From Bacillota bacterium (GTDB taxonomy: Bacteria; Bacillota; Desulfotomaculia; Desulfotomaculales; Desulfallaceae): a DNA stretch of 64,000 nucleotides. Below the pieces are notes generated by a model that was not told the origin of the DNA, did not search any database, and saw only the letters and a list, made by a program, of their open reading frames with translations. The stretch is from positions 1 through 64,000 of the forward strand of contig JAEXOR010000052.1 in NCBI GenBank assembly GCA_023439185.1, written 5' to 3'. The number at the start of each line of letters is the position of its first letter. Position 1 is the first letter of the stretch. The position numbers were made by a program, and so were the translations under genes. Positions 17,387-27,383 of this stretch are shown here, piece by piece.

Positions 17387-18163
17387 TTAAATAACCCGGT
17401 GACCGTGAGTGTAGATATTCATCCGCTGCCCCCGGGCGAACCCCACCACGGTAACGTTTAGCTGCCCGGCCAGTTCAAGGGCCAGATCGGTGGGGGCGGA
17501 ACGGGAAACGATCAGCGGTATCCTCAACCGGGCGGTTTTGACCAGTATTTCCGAGGAAACCCGCCCCGAGAAAAGCAGCATTTTACCGTCACCGGATACT
17601 TTGTTCATCAGACACCAGCCCGCCAGCTTGTCCAGGGTATTATGCCGGCCCACATCTTCAAAAAAAGCCAGCAATGTCCTGCCGTCGCTGAGGGACGCCC
17701 CGTGGGCGCCGCCGGTGGCGGCGAATAATTCGCCCCGCTGCTCTGTTTCGGCCATCAGCCGGGTAATATCGCCGGTGGAGATACGCAGTTCCGAGTTCAC
17801 CGGCTCAATGCCGGCATCGTTGACAAAATAAAATGAGGCCCGGCCCCGGCCGCAGCAGGACGCGATATGTCTTTTGAGGAAACCTGCCGCGGGCTGTGTC
17901 GGGTTGGATGTTTCCACCCAGGCCAGGCCGTCCTGCTCGTTTTGGGTAAAGCTGTTGACTTCACCGGCGGCGCGGATAATGCCTTCGGCGTACAGAAAAC
18001 CGAAGCAAAGCTCCTCCAGGTGGGAGGGCGAACAGACCATGGTGACCAGTTCGTTGCCGTTGAGGTAGAGGGTGACGGCGGCTTCGTGTACCACCAGATC
18101 TTCCCGTTTGATGCGTTTCAAACCGGATATTTTTTCTACCATTACGGCATTTCTGTCATTCAA
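17387..18163 (-). CDS. fdhD: Formate dehydrogenase sulfurtransferase FdhD
   Basis: FdhD carries sulfur from a cysteine desulfurase to the bis-MGD molybdenum/tungsten cofactor before it is inserted into formate dehydrogenase. The 258-aa protein shows the family landmarks: EELCFGFLYAEGII, the reactive cysteine loop SCCGRG near residue 119, GGAHGASLSDG, FEDVGRHNTLDKLAG, SGRVSSEILVKTAR and SRSAPTDLALELA. The start is TTG 18163 with GGAGGT upstream. Divergent from mogA, with which it shares a role in molybdenum cofactor use. It implies a formate dehydrogenase elsewhere, consistent with the Wood-Ljungdahl pathway. Confidence 0.93.
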   Translation of the reverse strand: MNDRNAVMVEKISGLKRIKREDLVVHEAAVTLYLNGNELVTMVCSPSHLEELCFGFLYAEGIIRAAGEVNSFTQNEQDGLAWVETSNPTQPAAGFLKRHIASCCGRGRASFYFVNDAGIEPVNSELRISTGDITRLMAETEQRGELFAATGGAHGASLSDGRTLLAFFEDVGRHNTLDKLAGWCLMNKVSGDGKMLLFSGRVSSEILVKTARLRIPLIVSRSAPTDLALELAGQLNVTVVGFARGQRMNIYTHGHRVI

Positions 18164-18305
18164 AACGGTTACCTCCAGTAGCTGCGGTTAACCAAATTGT
18201 AACGGGAAGGCCGGTACAAAGCAAGTCCGGACCTCCAACTTTAAATATTTTCAATTCTTGATAATACGTATTTATAGAGATATGCGTTCGAGGAGGTTTG
18301 CAAGT

Positions 18306-18800
18306 ATGTTTAAGGTGGCGATATTAACCATGAGCGATAAGGGGTCCCGGGGTGAGCGAGAGGACCTCAGCGCCCAGGTAATCCGGGATTTGGTGCAGCA
18401 GCAGGGCTGGCATGTGGCTGATTACCGGCTTATATCCGATGATTATGAGGGCATTAAGGAAACCTTGATGGAAATGACGGACCGGGACAAGCATGACTTG
18501 ATCGTGACCACCGGCGGTACCGGTCTAAGTCCCCGGGACAACACCCCCGAGGCCACCCGGGCTGTGATTGAGAGGGAAGTTCCCGGCCTGGCCGAAGCCA
18601 TGCGGATGGAAAGCTTGAAAAAAACCAACCGGGCCATGCTATCCCGGGCGGTGGCCGGTATCCGGGGCCGCACTTTAATCGTTAACCTGCCGGGCAGCCC
18701 CAAGGGGGTAAGGGAATGCCTGGAAGCAATTATGCCGGTGCTGCCGCACGGACTGGAATTGCTTACCGGACGCGGCGGTGAATGCGGTTTAAATGTATAA
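18306..18800 (+). CDS. mogA: Molybdopterin adenylyltransferase, MogA/MoaB family
   Basis: A 164-aa cytoplasmic enzyme of molybdenum cofactor synthesis, which adenylates molybdopterin before metal insertion. Motifs: VAILTMSDKGSRGERED at the N-terminus, the nucleotide/molybdopterin-binding loop TTGGTGLSPRDNTPEAT near residue 70, and VNLPGSPKGVRECLEAIMPVLPHGLELL at the C-terminus. Start ATG 18306 follows GAGGAGG; the frame extends upstream to 18258 without support. Divergent from fdhD. MogA and MoaB cannot be separated safely by eye. Confidence 0.9.
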   Translation: MFKVAILTMSDKGSRGEREDLSAQVIRDLVQQQGWHVADYRLISDDYEGIKETLMEMTDRDKHDLIVTTGGTGLSPRDNTPEATRAVIEREVPGLAEAMRMESLKKTNRAMLSRAVAGIRGRTLIVNLPGSPKGVRECLEAIMPVLPHGLELLTGRGGECGLNV

Positions 18801-18888
18801 AAATCCGGCTGTGGTGGGAAAATATTTCTAACAGCCCAATATATAATCGGACCTGAGATATAATTAGAAGGAGAAATTAAAAGCTAGA

Positions 18889-18938
18889 GCGGAATACTTT
18901 ACACTAATAGCCCAATTATGGCTAATTTCCGCCTTTTA
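18889..18938 (+). terminator. Structured terminator after mogA
   Basis: An outer stem GCGGAA/TTCCGC (18889-18894 with 18927-18932) encloses an inner TAGCC/GGCTA hairpin and is followed by CTTTTATA. It separates mogA from groESL. Confidence 0.55.
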
Positions 18939-18984
18939 TATACTTGCTTTTGATTTGCTCGTTCTATATTATATTACTTGAGTA

Positions 18985-19011
18985 TTAGCACTCATTGCAG
19001 TCGAGTGCTAA
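18985..19011 (+). promoter_or_regulatory. CIRCE element (HrcA operator)
   Basis: TTAGCACTC (18985-18993), nine bases, GAGTGCTAA (19003-19011) is an exact match to the consensus. It lies 52 bp upstream of the groES start and just downstream of an AT-rich promoter region (TTGATT about 18950, TATTAC about 18972). HrcA repression and heat induction of groESL are therefore expected. Confidence 0.97.
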
Positions 19012-19063
19012 CAGCAAAATGATTATTTTAAACTTACCAAACATTTTTAAGGAGGGGTTTGTT

Positions 19064-19348
19064 TTGATCAGACCTTTGGGTGACCGCGTGGTTGTAAAGC
19101 CGCTGCCCGGTGAAGAAGTGACCAAGAGCGGTATTGTGCTTCCCGATACCGCGAAAGAAAAGCCCCAGGAAGGCGAAGTAGTGTCCGTGGGGTCGGGCAG
19201 GCTGCTGGATAGCGGCGAACGTGTGCCCATCGATTTAAAGGCGGGGGACAAGGTGTTGTTCTCCAAGTACGCCGGCAACGAGGTTAAAATTGACGACGTG
19301 GAATACCTGATTTTGCGTGAAATGGACATCTTGGGAGTAATCGAGTAA
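19064..19348 (+). CDS. groES: Co-chaperonin GroES
   Basis: A 94-aa heptameric lid of the GroEL folding chamber. The protein begins MIRPLGDRVVVKPLPGEEVTKSGIVLPDTAKEKPQEG. The mobile loop region (TKSGIVLPD) and the roof segment (DKVLFSKYAGNEVKIDDVEYLIL) are intact. The start is TTG 19064, because AAGGAGG (19049-19055) precedes it and the family begins at this Met; the open frame extends upstream into the CIRCE element and is not coding there. It is the first gene of the operon, 30 bp before groEL, under HrcA/CIRCE control. Confidence 0.97.
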   Translation: MIRPLGDRVVVKPLPGEEVTKSGIVLPDTAKEKPQEGEVVSVGSGRLLDSGERVPIDLKAGDKVLFSKYAGNEVKIDDVEYLILREMDILGVIE

Positions 19349-19378
19349 AAAACCATTTACCAGGGGAGGTAAATTTCA

Positions 19379-21016
<1,638 letters not shown>

Positions 21017-21036
21017 AAATGTAAACTTGATAGGAG

Positions 21037-21065
21037 GCCCCGCGATACATCTTCGCGGGGCTTTT
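21037..21065 (+). terminator. groESL terminator
   Basis: The stem GCCCCGCGA/TCGCGGGGC (21037-21045 with 21053-21061) is followed by TTTT, shortly after the groEL stop codon. Confidence 0.9.
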
Positions 21066-21139
21066 ATGTGTTTATCCGGTATGTCTGCCGGGCCGATGGA
21101 TTGAAAAAAACTGTATCTAAGTATAAGGTTGGGTTTTAC

Positions 21140-21180
21140 ATCACTTAATGAATAAGTGATTGAGGGCAATGTGATATAAT
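21140..21180 (+). promoter_or_regulatory. Promoter region of the lysR gene with inverted repeat
   Basis: A perfect inverted repeat, ATCACTTA-ATGAA-TAAGTGAT (21140-21160), overlaps the -35 position relative to TATAAT (21175-21180). This layout suits autoregulation by the LysR protein encoded 80 bp downstream. Confidence 0.5.
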
Positions 21181-21259
21181 TATTTAAAACGGGTATATAG
21201 AATTTCATTATGGCCTTTCCACGGGTTTGTTGTTAAATGCAGAAAAGGAGGGGGGAAGC

Positions 21260-22147
21260 ATGAACTTAGAAAGATTAAAAGTCTTTAGTACGGTGGCCAA
21301 TCTTAAGAGTTTCACCCGGGCGGCTGAAAAGCTATATATGACTCAGCCCGCCATATCAAAAAATATAAAGCAGATTGAAGAGTTTTACGGAGTAGTCTTA
21401 TTCCGCCGTGTTGGTAACCATATTGATTTAACAGAAGCGGGGAACAAACTGTTGCAGTTTGCTGATGACATTTTAAAACTGGCGGAAGAGGCCAAAGAAG
21501 CCTTAAATGAAGATAAACTGCAGGCTGAGGAGAGAATAGTTTTAAGTGTGGGTTCAACAGTGGGGGTTTATATTTTGCCTCTGGTGTTAAAAAAGTTTAT
21601 TAAGAAGTATCCAAAAGTTCGATTTACCATTGAAATTAGTAACGCCCAAAAAGTTTTGGATAAATTTGCAGAAGGAACTATTGATATGGGTATTATAGGG
21701 GCGTTGGTACACAAGACCAGTTCAAATTGCCAGCCCTTTATTTCAGAAGAATTAAAATTAATCGTGGCTAATAACCATCCATGGAGCGCAGTAAATGAAA
21801 TTTTGGTATCTGATTTAAAGGGTCAGTCTTTTTTTCTGCGTGAAAAAGGTTCAGGATTAAGGCATGTAATTGAGGAGAGGTTGAAAAAAGCCGGTTTTGA
21901 ATTGGATAACGTTACAGAAATGCCAAATAACGAGGCCATTGTGAAACTGGTGGAGGCGGGACTGGGGATTTCCATAGTCTCTGAGTACGCTATTGCCGAA
22001 GATCTGGAATTAAACAGTATTAAAACAGTAGGAATTAAAGATCTCGATTTGCGCCGGTATTTTTACATGATATACCGGGAAGAAAAAATGCTTTCTAAGA
22101 ATTTTAATAATTTTGTTAAATATTTAAGGGAGAATTCCAGCATGTAA
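21260..22147 (+). CDS. LysR-family transcriptional regulator
   Basis: A 295-aa regulator. The N-terminal winged helix-turn-helix is intact (LERLKVFSTVANLKSFTRAAEKLYMTQPAISKNIKQIE, residues 2-40), followed by the linker helix and a type-2 periplasmic-binding-like effector domain (VGSTVGVYILPLVLKKFIKKYPKVRF onward). It most resembles the CysL/CysB-like branch. The start is ATG 21260, after AGGAGGGGGG; the frame extends to 21227 without support. Base composition is clearly more AT-rich than groEL. The nearest downstream genes on the same strand, past an intron, are a sulfotransferase and two permeases, which are plausible targets (inference). Confidence 0.9.
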   Translation: MNLERLKVFSTVANLKSFTRAAEKLYMTQPAISKNIKQIEEFYGVVLFRRVGNHIDLTEAGNKLLQFADDILKLAEEAKEALNEDKLQAEERIVLSVGSTVGVYILPLVLKKFIKKYPKVRFTIEISNAQKVLDKFAEGTIDMGIIGALVHKTSSNCQPFISEELKLIVANNHPWSAVNEILVSDLKGQSFFLREKGSGLRHVIEERLKKAGFELDNVTEMPNNEAIVKLVEAGLGISIVSEYAIAEDLELNSIKTVGIKDLDLRRYFYMIYREEKMLSKNFNNFVKYLRENSSM

Positions 22148-22247
22148 ATTTAGATAATAATACCATAATTAGCTTTAAGGGCACGTATAACAACTATATG
22201 TGCTTTTTATATTTAAATGGCGAAGGTAAGGGGAAAAGAAAAGTACA

Positions 22248-22281
22248 AGAAAAGCGTGCTGAATGAGCACGCTTTTCTTTT
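22248..22281 (+). terminator. Terminator of lysR and insertion site of the intron
   Basis: A perfect 13-bp stem (22248-22260 with 22266-22278, loop GAATG) is followed by TTT. The A-rich 5' side suggests it can work in both directions. The group II intron begins at the next base. Confidence 0.9.
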
Positions 22282-24183
22282 GTGCGCCCGGCATGGGCGC
22301 AGTCTAACGGGTGCAAGTCCCGAGTGCGGGTTGATAGTGCCAAGCACATAGCCAAGGGCAAGGGTGTCCATCGCGAGGTGGAATCTGAAGGAAGCCGGAG
22401 GCAAACTTCTGGCCTGACGAACAGGAATCACATCAGGCATATGTAAGCTGGGTAAGGTTGCAAAACGAACTGAAGCCCTAAACTATTCGGAAGCTTACGA
22501 TGTAAATGTGGCAGGTAGATGGAAGGAAAGACTGCGTTCTTACCCGGGGAGGTCTCACGGACGGGCGGAAACAGAGTAAGAAGCCCGGTTGAAACAAGAT
22601 TTATCGTGAGAAGTCAGCAGAGGCCATAGTACGGAGGCAGCGCGAAGCCGAAGGAAGGGCCGAACCAGAGGAGGTGTGGGTCAATGAAAGTTACTGAAAG
22701 TGATAACACAAAGCACAGACAACTTCGGAAAGAATGCTATCTGCAAAGTTTATCTGCGGAACAGAGAGAGTATGCAGAAGCGTGCGGGTCACCAAAGATG
22801 ACTGAAACCGACAACACCAACACAGCCGAGCAGAGGGAAGGCTTGCTGGAGCAAATCCTAAACAGAGACAATCTGAACCGTGCCTACAAACAAGTAAAGA
22901 GGAACAAAGGTGCGGGTGGAATTGATGGAATGCAGGTAGATGAACTTCTGCCCTTCTTGAAAGACCACAAGGAAGAACTTTTGCAATCCCTCCGGGACGG
23001 CAAATACCGTCCCCAACCCGTACGCAGGGTAGAGATACCTAAAGAGAACGGGAAAACCAGAAAATTGGGGATACCGACCGTCGTGGACAGGTTTATCCAA
23101 CAAGCGATATGCCAAGTCCTAAGTCCAATCTTTGAAAAGCAATTTTCAGAAAACAGCTTTGGATTCAGACCGAAGAGGAGCGCCCATGATGCGCTTAAAA
23201 GATGCCAGACCAATATTACAGAAGGCTACAAAAATGTAGTCGATATGGACTTGGAAAAGTATTTTGATACGGTCAACCAGAGCAAGCTCATCCAGATACT
23301 ATCGGAAACGATAAAGGACGGACGGGTAATTTCGCTCATACATAAATTCCTGCGAGCAGGAGTTATGGAGGGCGGGATGTTTGAAAACAGCCCGGAAGGA
23401 GTACCGCAAGGCGGTCCCCTAAGTCCACTGCTTGGAAACATCATGCTGAATGAAGGTGACCATGAACTGGAAAAGCGTGGACACCGCTTTGTACGCTACG
23501 CCGATGACCTGTTGATTTTCTGCAAAAGCAAGAAAGCAGCCAGACGTACACTGAACCACATCCTCCCATACATCGAAGGTAAGCTATTCTTGAGAGTGAA
23601 TCGGGAGAAGACGCAGGTGGCGTACGTAAGCAAGGTCAAATATCTGGGGTACAGTTTCTACATCCGCAAAGGAGAAGGAAGGCTTAGGATACATCCCAAG
23701 AGTGCCCAGAAATTCAAAGACAAAATCCGAGAAATCACAGGACGCAGTAACGGGATGGGCATTGAGGCCAGGAAAATCCGGCTAAACCAAGTAATTCGCG
23801 GCTGGATGAATTACTTCAAACTAGCAGATGCCAAGAACCTGATACAAGGACTGGATGAATGGATAAGAAGTCGCATACGAATGGTAACCTGGAAACGATG
23901 GAAAAGAGTGCGTACACGTTTTGAGAACCTCAAACGTGCAGGAATTAAGGAAGAACAGGCCTGGATGTGGGCAAATACAAGAAAAGGCTATTGGCGTACT
24001 GCCCATAGTCCAATCTTAGCAAGAGCCCTATCCAACGAGAGGTTCAAGCGTGGCGGATACCTCAGTTTGATGGAATGTTACTCTGCGAGTAATGTGTAAA
24101 CTTTGGAAGCGCCGTATACCGAACGGTACGTACGGTGCTGTGGGAGGTCGGCTATCCAACTAATGGATAGCCTCCTACCCGAT
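22282..24183 (+). mobile_element. Group IIC intron (bacterial class C)
   Basis: The 1.9-kb intron starts GTGCGCCCGGCATGGGCGC at 22282 and ends ...CTACCCGAT at 24183. Domain V lies at about 24105-24141 with the catalytic triad CGC (24110-24112) before CGTAT, which is the form found in class IIC; classes IIA/IIB carry AGC. Domain VI, with its bulged-adenosine region, follows (about 24143-24180). The intron sits immediately behind a rho-independent terminator hairpin, the typical target of class C introns. It encodes one intact reverse transcriptase. It may be active, since no lesion is visible. The exact 3' boundary is set by the conserved ending and could shift by a base or two. Confidence 0.93.
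22684..24099 (+). CDS. ltrA: Group II intron reverse transcriptase/maturase
   Basis: A 471-aa intron-encoded protein that splices its host RNA and copies it into DNA. The reverse transcriptase domain runs from about residue 60 (LNRAYKQVKRNKGAGGIDGM) to 320. It contains VPQGGPLSPLLGNIMLNE and the catalytic FVRYADDLLIF. The maturase X domain follows (GWMNYFKLADAKNLIQGLDEWIRSRIRM). There is no C-terminal HNH endonuclease, as in class C. ATG 22684 has GAGGAGGTG upstream; a second in-frame ATG at about 22798 (MTETDNTN) marks the usual family start. The frame is intact. Confidence 0.97.
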   Translation: MKVTESDNTKHRQLRKECYLQSLSAEQREYAEACGSPKMTETDNTNTAEQREGLLEQILNRDNLNRAYKQVKRNKGAGGIDGMQVDELLPFLKDHKEELLQSLRDGKYRPQPVRRVEIPKENGKTRKLGIPTVVDRFIQQAICQVLSPIFEKQFSENSFGFRPKRSAHDALKRCQTNITEGYKNVVDMDLEKYFDTVNQSKLIQILSETIKDGRVISLIHKFLRAGVMEGGMFENSPEGVPQGGPLSPLLGNIMLNEGDHELEKRGHRFVRYADDLLIFCKSKKAARRTLNHILPYIEGKLFLRVNREKTQVAYVSKVKYLGYSFYIRKGEGRLRIHPKSAQKFKDKIREITGRSNGMGIEARKIRLNQVIRGWMNYFKLADAKNLIQGLDEWIRSRIRMVTWKRWKRVRTRFENLKRAGIKEEQAWMWANTRKGYWRTAHSPILARALSNERFKRGGYLSLMECYSASNV

Positions 24184-24509
24184 TAATCAGCAGTAAAGCC
24201 TTGTAGACCTGGTGATTATGTTGCCATTCCATACGGGAATAATGTTATTCCAGGGAGTAATTTGAATAAAGCATACCGGTATGTTAAGTTGGTTTTAAGT
24301 TCAAGTTAGTACAAGTACAAGCATTAGTACAAGTGCAAATAATGTTTTATTTAAATGTTAAATTAAGTAAAAGTTAAAATTAAGGGGTGATGTTTATAGT
24401 TATTATGCAGCCAATGTTTTTGGTGAGATATGTATGTTTTACCTGGCAGTTAAATAGTTGTTTTAATTAAATGCAAATTTTTATTTGGCTAAATTAGGAG
24501 GTAAATGAT
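24184..24509 (+). promoter_or_regulatory. Regulatory region upstream of the sulfotransferase gene
   Basis: This 326-bp AT-rich gap holds three structured sites: a 16-bp palindrome GGAATAATGTTATTCC (24236-24251), a 12-bp palindrome CATACCGGTATG (24272-24283), and two adjacent 18-bp direct repeats beginning TTAGTACAAGT (24306-24323 and 24324-24341). They look like operators, possibly for the LysR protein encoded upstream. No open reading frame of interest is present. Confidence 0.45.
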
Positions 24510-25670
24510 ATGGCTATGAAGTTAAAAGAGAAACCAATCTTTGTCATTGGAAATGAAAGATCCGGTACTACATTGGTAATGGTAATGTTGGGGCAACACT
24601 CCCGCATTGCCGTGCCTGAAGTAGGCTGGTTGTTTCCCCGGTTTTATCCTTATCTTTACACGTATGGTGATTTGAATGATGAAAAAAACCTTAGGACCCT
24701 TGCTGATGAAATGCTATTTGGCCTTAACCGTCATCTTTGGGGTATGGATCTCAACCCCAGAACCGCAGTGGATGAACTGCTGGCCGAAGCTAAAGAAAAA
24801 AGTTTTGCCGGTGTTTACTGTGCCATGCATGAGATGTTCGCCCGTAAGAACGGAAACAAGCCGCGCTGGGGACAAAAGACTCCACATAACCTCTATTTTG
24901 TCGGCCCGATCAAGGAATGTTTTCCCGATGCCCAGTTTATTTACATTGTAAGAGATGGCCGCGATGCCAGTGTGGATTATCTGGAATCTTCTTTTGGCCC
25001 GGCTAACATTTTCTGTGCGGCGGAAAATTGGAAAATGACCTGGAATGCTGTAAAACCATGGCGTGAAAAACTCAGTTCCGCAGAATGGATGGATATCACC
25101 TATGAAGATCTGGTCTGCAAACCTAAAGAGGTATTAGAAAAAATTTGCGATTTCATTGGCGAAGAGTTTGAAGCCGCCATGCTGGACTTCTGGAAAGGCG
25201 ATATTGGCCAAAAGCGGGGCACCACCCGTGATCATAAACCATTGGGCCATGCCGTAAGCGATAGATACATTGGCATTTATAAAGAACTGCTCAGTATCAG
25301 GGATCAACGCATCTTTGCGTCTGTTGCGGGTAAGGAATTGGCGGAGGCCGGTTACGAAAACGATGTTGAGCCCCTGGAGTTTACTTCCGAGGACGAAGCC
25401 CGCTGGAGAGAGTTTGATGGCCGCATCAGGGCCGCATTGCTGGACGCCCCTGAAGGACACATCCTGTTTGAAAGTTATCGCGACTGGCTGGTGGATCAAC
25501 GCGAGGCCAGAAAAAGGGAAGGTATCTGGAGTGAAGCGGATATTCCCAAAGACATGTTCCCCCTTGGTCATTCCCATGAAGAACTTATTGTTGGGTTTAG
25601 GGCCTGGAAAAAATGGAAAGACCATTTCAACATTAAGAGGCAGTATACAGCCAAGGGCATCGTATTCTAA
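24510..25670 (+). CDS. Sulfotransferase family protein
   Basis: A 386-aa cytoplasmic protein of the PAPS-dependent sulfotransferase fold. The 5'-phosphosulfate loop is VIGNERSGTTLVMVML (residues 11-26), and the 3'-phosphate motif is IYIVRDGRDASVDYLES near residue 150. The putative catalytic/structural KTPHN is in between. About 100 residues at the C-terminus lie beyond the core and are rich in Trp, Arg and Glu. Such enzymes sulfate small molecules, lipids or sugars; the acceptor is unknown. AGGAGG precedes ATG 24510. A carboxylate/anion permease follows 62 bp later, so the two genes are probably one operon. Sulfotransferases are uncommon in strict anaerobes of this type. Confidence 0.85.
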   Translation: MAMKLKEKPIFVIGNERSGTTLVMVMLGQHSRIAVPEVGWLFPRFYPYLYTYGDLNDEKNLRTLADEMLFGLNRHLWGMDLNPRTAVDELLAEAKEKSFAGVYCAMHEMFARKNGNKPRWGQKTPHNLYFVGPIKECFPDAQFIYIVRDGRDASVDYLESSFGPANIFCAAENWKMTWNAVKPWREKLSSAEWMDITYEDLVCKPKEVLEKICDFIGEEFEAAMLDFWKGDIGQKRGTTRDHKPLGHAVSDRYIGIYKELLSIRDQRIFASVAGKELAEAGYENDVEPLEFTSEDEARWREFDGRIRAALLDAPEGHILFESYRDWLVDQREARKREGIWSEADIPKDMFPLGHSHEELIVGFRAWKKWKDHFNIKRQYTAKGIVF

Positions 25671-25732
25671 AGATTTATCCTCATTCTGATGGCGCGTCCA
25701 ATGTGAAAATCGTTAATTAAAGGGGGAGAAAA

Positions 25733-27211
25733 ATGGATACTGCTAAAATGCCCAAAATAATGGTGGGGCCGCTGCTGCTGTTAATTGCTTTAATGATCCC
25801 TTTTTTCGGTGAATCAATAACAGCCAGGCTGGGCTTTGGCATACTTTTTTGGATGGTCTACTGGTGGGTAACCGCAGTTGTGGATATGAAAATTACCTGC
25901 CTGGTGCCATTGATCGTGGTGGCTTTTTACCCGTTTATACCGCGTGAGGACGCGTTAAAACTGTATATGCACCAGGACTTGTTTCTTATTATAGGCGCAT
26001 CTTTAATCACTTGTGCCTGGGTTAAATGGGATTTAGCCAAAAGGGTATCGCTTAATTTCCTGGGTTTTTTTAGCAACGACACCCGGGTGCAGGCTGTAGG
26101 CTGGTTTTGGCTGTGCGGTATAGCCAGCTTCGTTATGGGGAACACACCGGTAGGTGCAATTTTTGCGCCTATTGCCGTTGCGGCGCTCTTTTACGCGGGC
26201 TATAAGACCTTCCAGCAAAGATACGACAGCAAAGCCGCGTCTAATGTTCTTGTAGCGGTAGCCTGGGGCGCCTCTATCGGCGGAATGGTGACCCCCCTGG
26301 GCGGCGGTCAGGCATTGGTCACCTGGGGCTTCCTTAATGAATATTTGGGAAGAGAAGTGTTTTTCCTGGACTGGACCGCGAGAATGCTCCCCATCTCTCT
26401 TCTGGTTATGGCAGCGGTATCGTTGGTTCTTTATTATGTCATGAAGCCGGATCCTGAAGAAGTGCGCTTTAAAGGTACCCGAGATTTCTACAGGCAAGAA
26501 CTTAAGCAAATGGGTCCCATGAGCTTTGAAGAAAAATTTTCCGGCTATGGCTTTCTACTAATTATTGTGCTGGCTATTACTCGTCCTTTGTACGCAGATG
26601 TTTTAACGGGTCCCTGGTTTCAATGGCTGCATCCCGCGCACATGTTTTTCATTTTTGCCATGCTGCTGTTCGTGGTTCCCTCTAAAAAAGAGGGAGAAGC
26701 GCTGCTTACTATTCCAACCGTAGTGCAATATTTTCCGGTTGCTATATTGTTTATCTGGCCCGGGGCTATTGCTTTGGGAAGGGTAATATCTAAAACCGGC
26801 GCTGACGTGGTTTTTGCCGGATGGCTCCAACCTTTGATTGATGCGGGTACTATCCCGGCAATAATTGGTATTAGCGCAGGTTCTACATTTTTATCGCAAT
26901 TTATATCTGATACGGCGGCGGCAGGCGTACTAATCCCCCTTGCGATTGAAGCGTTTAATAATTGGGCCGGTTTAGAAAAGGGCTCCGTAGCTTTTGTATG
27001 GATTGCCGGCGCTTCATTGAGCTGGAGCTTTGCAGTGGTATCCGCTACCGGCGCCCAGGCCATAGTGGCCGGATTTGGTTCAAACATTAAGCGGATGTTC
27101 TACTACGGCATGCTGGTAGCCGTTGTTTCCTCCATAGTAACCATACTGTATTTCGTAATCACGGTTGGCATATTGAAGTTACCTTTCTACACTATGCCGC
27201 CAGGATTATAA
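25733..27211 (+). CDS. DASS (SLC13)-family anion permease
   Basis: A 492-aa membrane protein with about twelve helices. Two pseudo-symmetric hairpin motifs mark the divalent anion:sodium symporter family. The first is GNTPVGAIFAPIAVAAL...ASIGGMVTPLGGGQALVTWG, near residues 138-200. The second is STFLSQFISDTAAAGVLIPLAIEA near residue 385. The usual Ser-Asn-Thr motifs are altered (GNT, SDT), so the substrate may not be a standard dicarboxylate; sulfate, sulfonates or tricarballylate-like acids are open. The ATG follows AAAGGGGGAG. A terminator lies 100 bp downstream, before the lactate-permease gene. Confidence 0.8.
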   Translation: MDTAKMPKIMVGPLLLLIALMIPFFGESITARLGFGILFWMVYWWVTAVVDMKITCLVPLIVVAFYPFIPREDALKLYMHQDLFLIIGASLITCAWVKWDLAKRVSLNFLGFFSNDTRVQAVGWFWLCGIASFVMGNTPVGAIFAPIAVAALFYAGYKTFQQRYDSKAASNVLVAVAWGASIGGMVTPLGGGQALVTWGFLNEYLGREVFFLDWTARMLPISLLVMAAVSLVLYYVMKPDPEEVRFKGTRDFYRQELKQMGPMSFEEKFSGYGFLLIIVLAITRPLYADVLTGPWFQWLHPAHMFFIFAMLLFVVPSKKEGEALLTIPTVVQYFPVAILFIWPGAIALGRVISKTGADVVFAGWLQPLIDAGTIPAIIGISAGSTFLSQFISDTAAAGVLIPLAIEAFNNWAGLEKGSVAFVWIAGASLSWSFAVVSATGAQAIVAGFGSNIKRMFYYGMLVAVVSSIVTILYFVITVGILKLPFYTMPPGL

Positions 27212-27312
27212 TTATTTGAAGCGAATATCTAATTTAGTTATCTGGTTATCAGGTCATCTAACTCCTTTTCCATAAACTACCCTTTAAAAATGGTAAACTG
27301 AGGTTGTATTTA

Positions 27313-27352
27313 TGCCCGAAAGGTTGACTACCCTATCGGGCAATATTTTTTA
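27313..27352 (+). terminator. Terminator between the two permease genes
   Basis: The stem TGCCCGA/TCGGGCA (27313-27319 with 27336-27342) is followed by ATATTTTTT. The stop codon of the DASS gene is 102 bp upstream. Confidence 0.75.
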
Positions 27353-27383
27353 AGCTTTTAATAATCTGTTAGAGGTGTTATGC

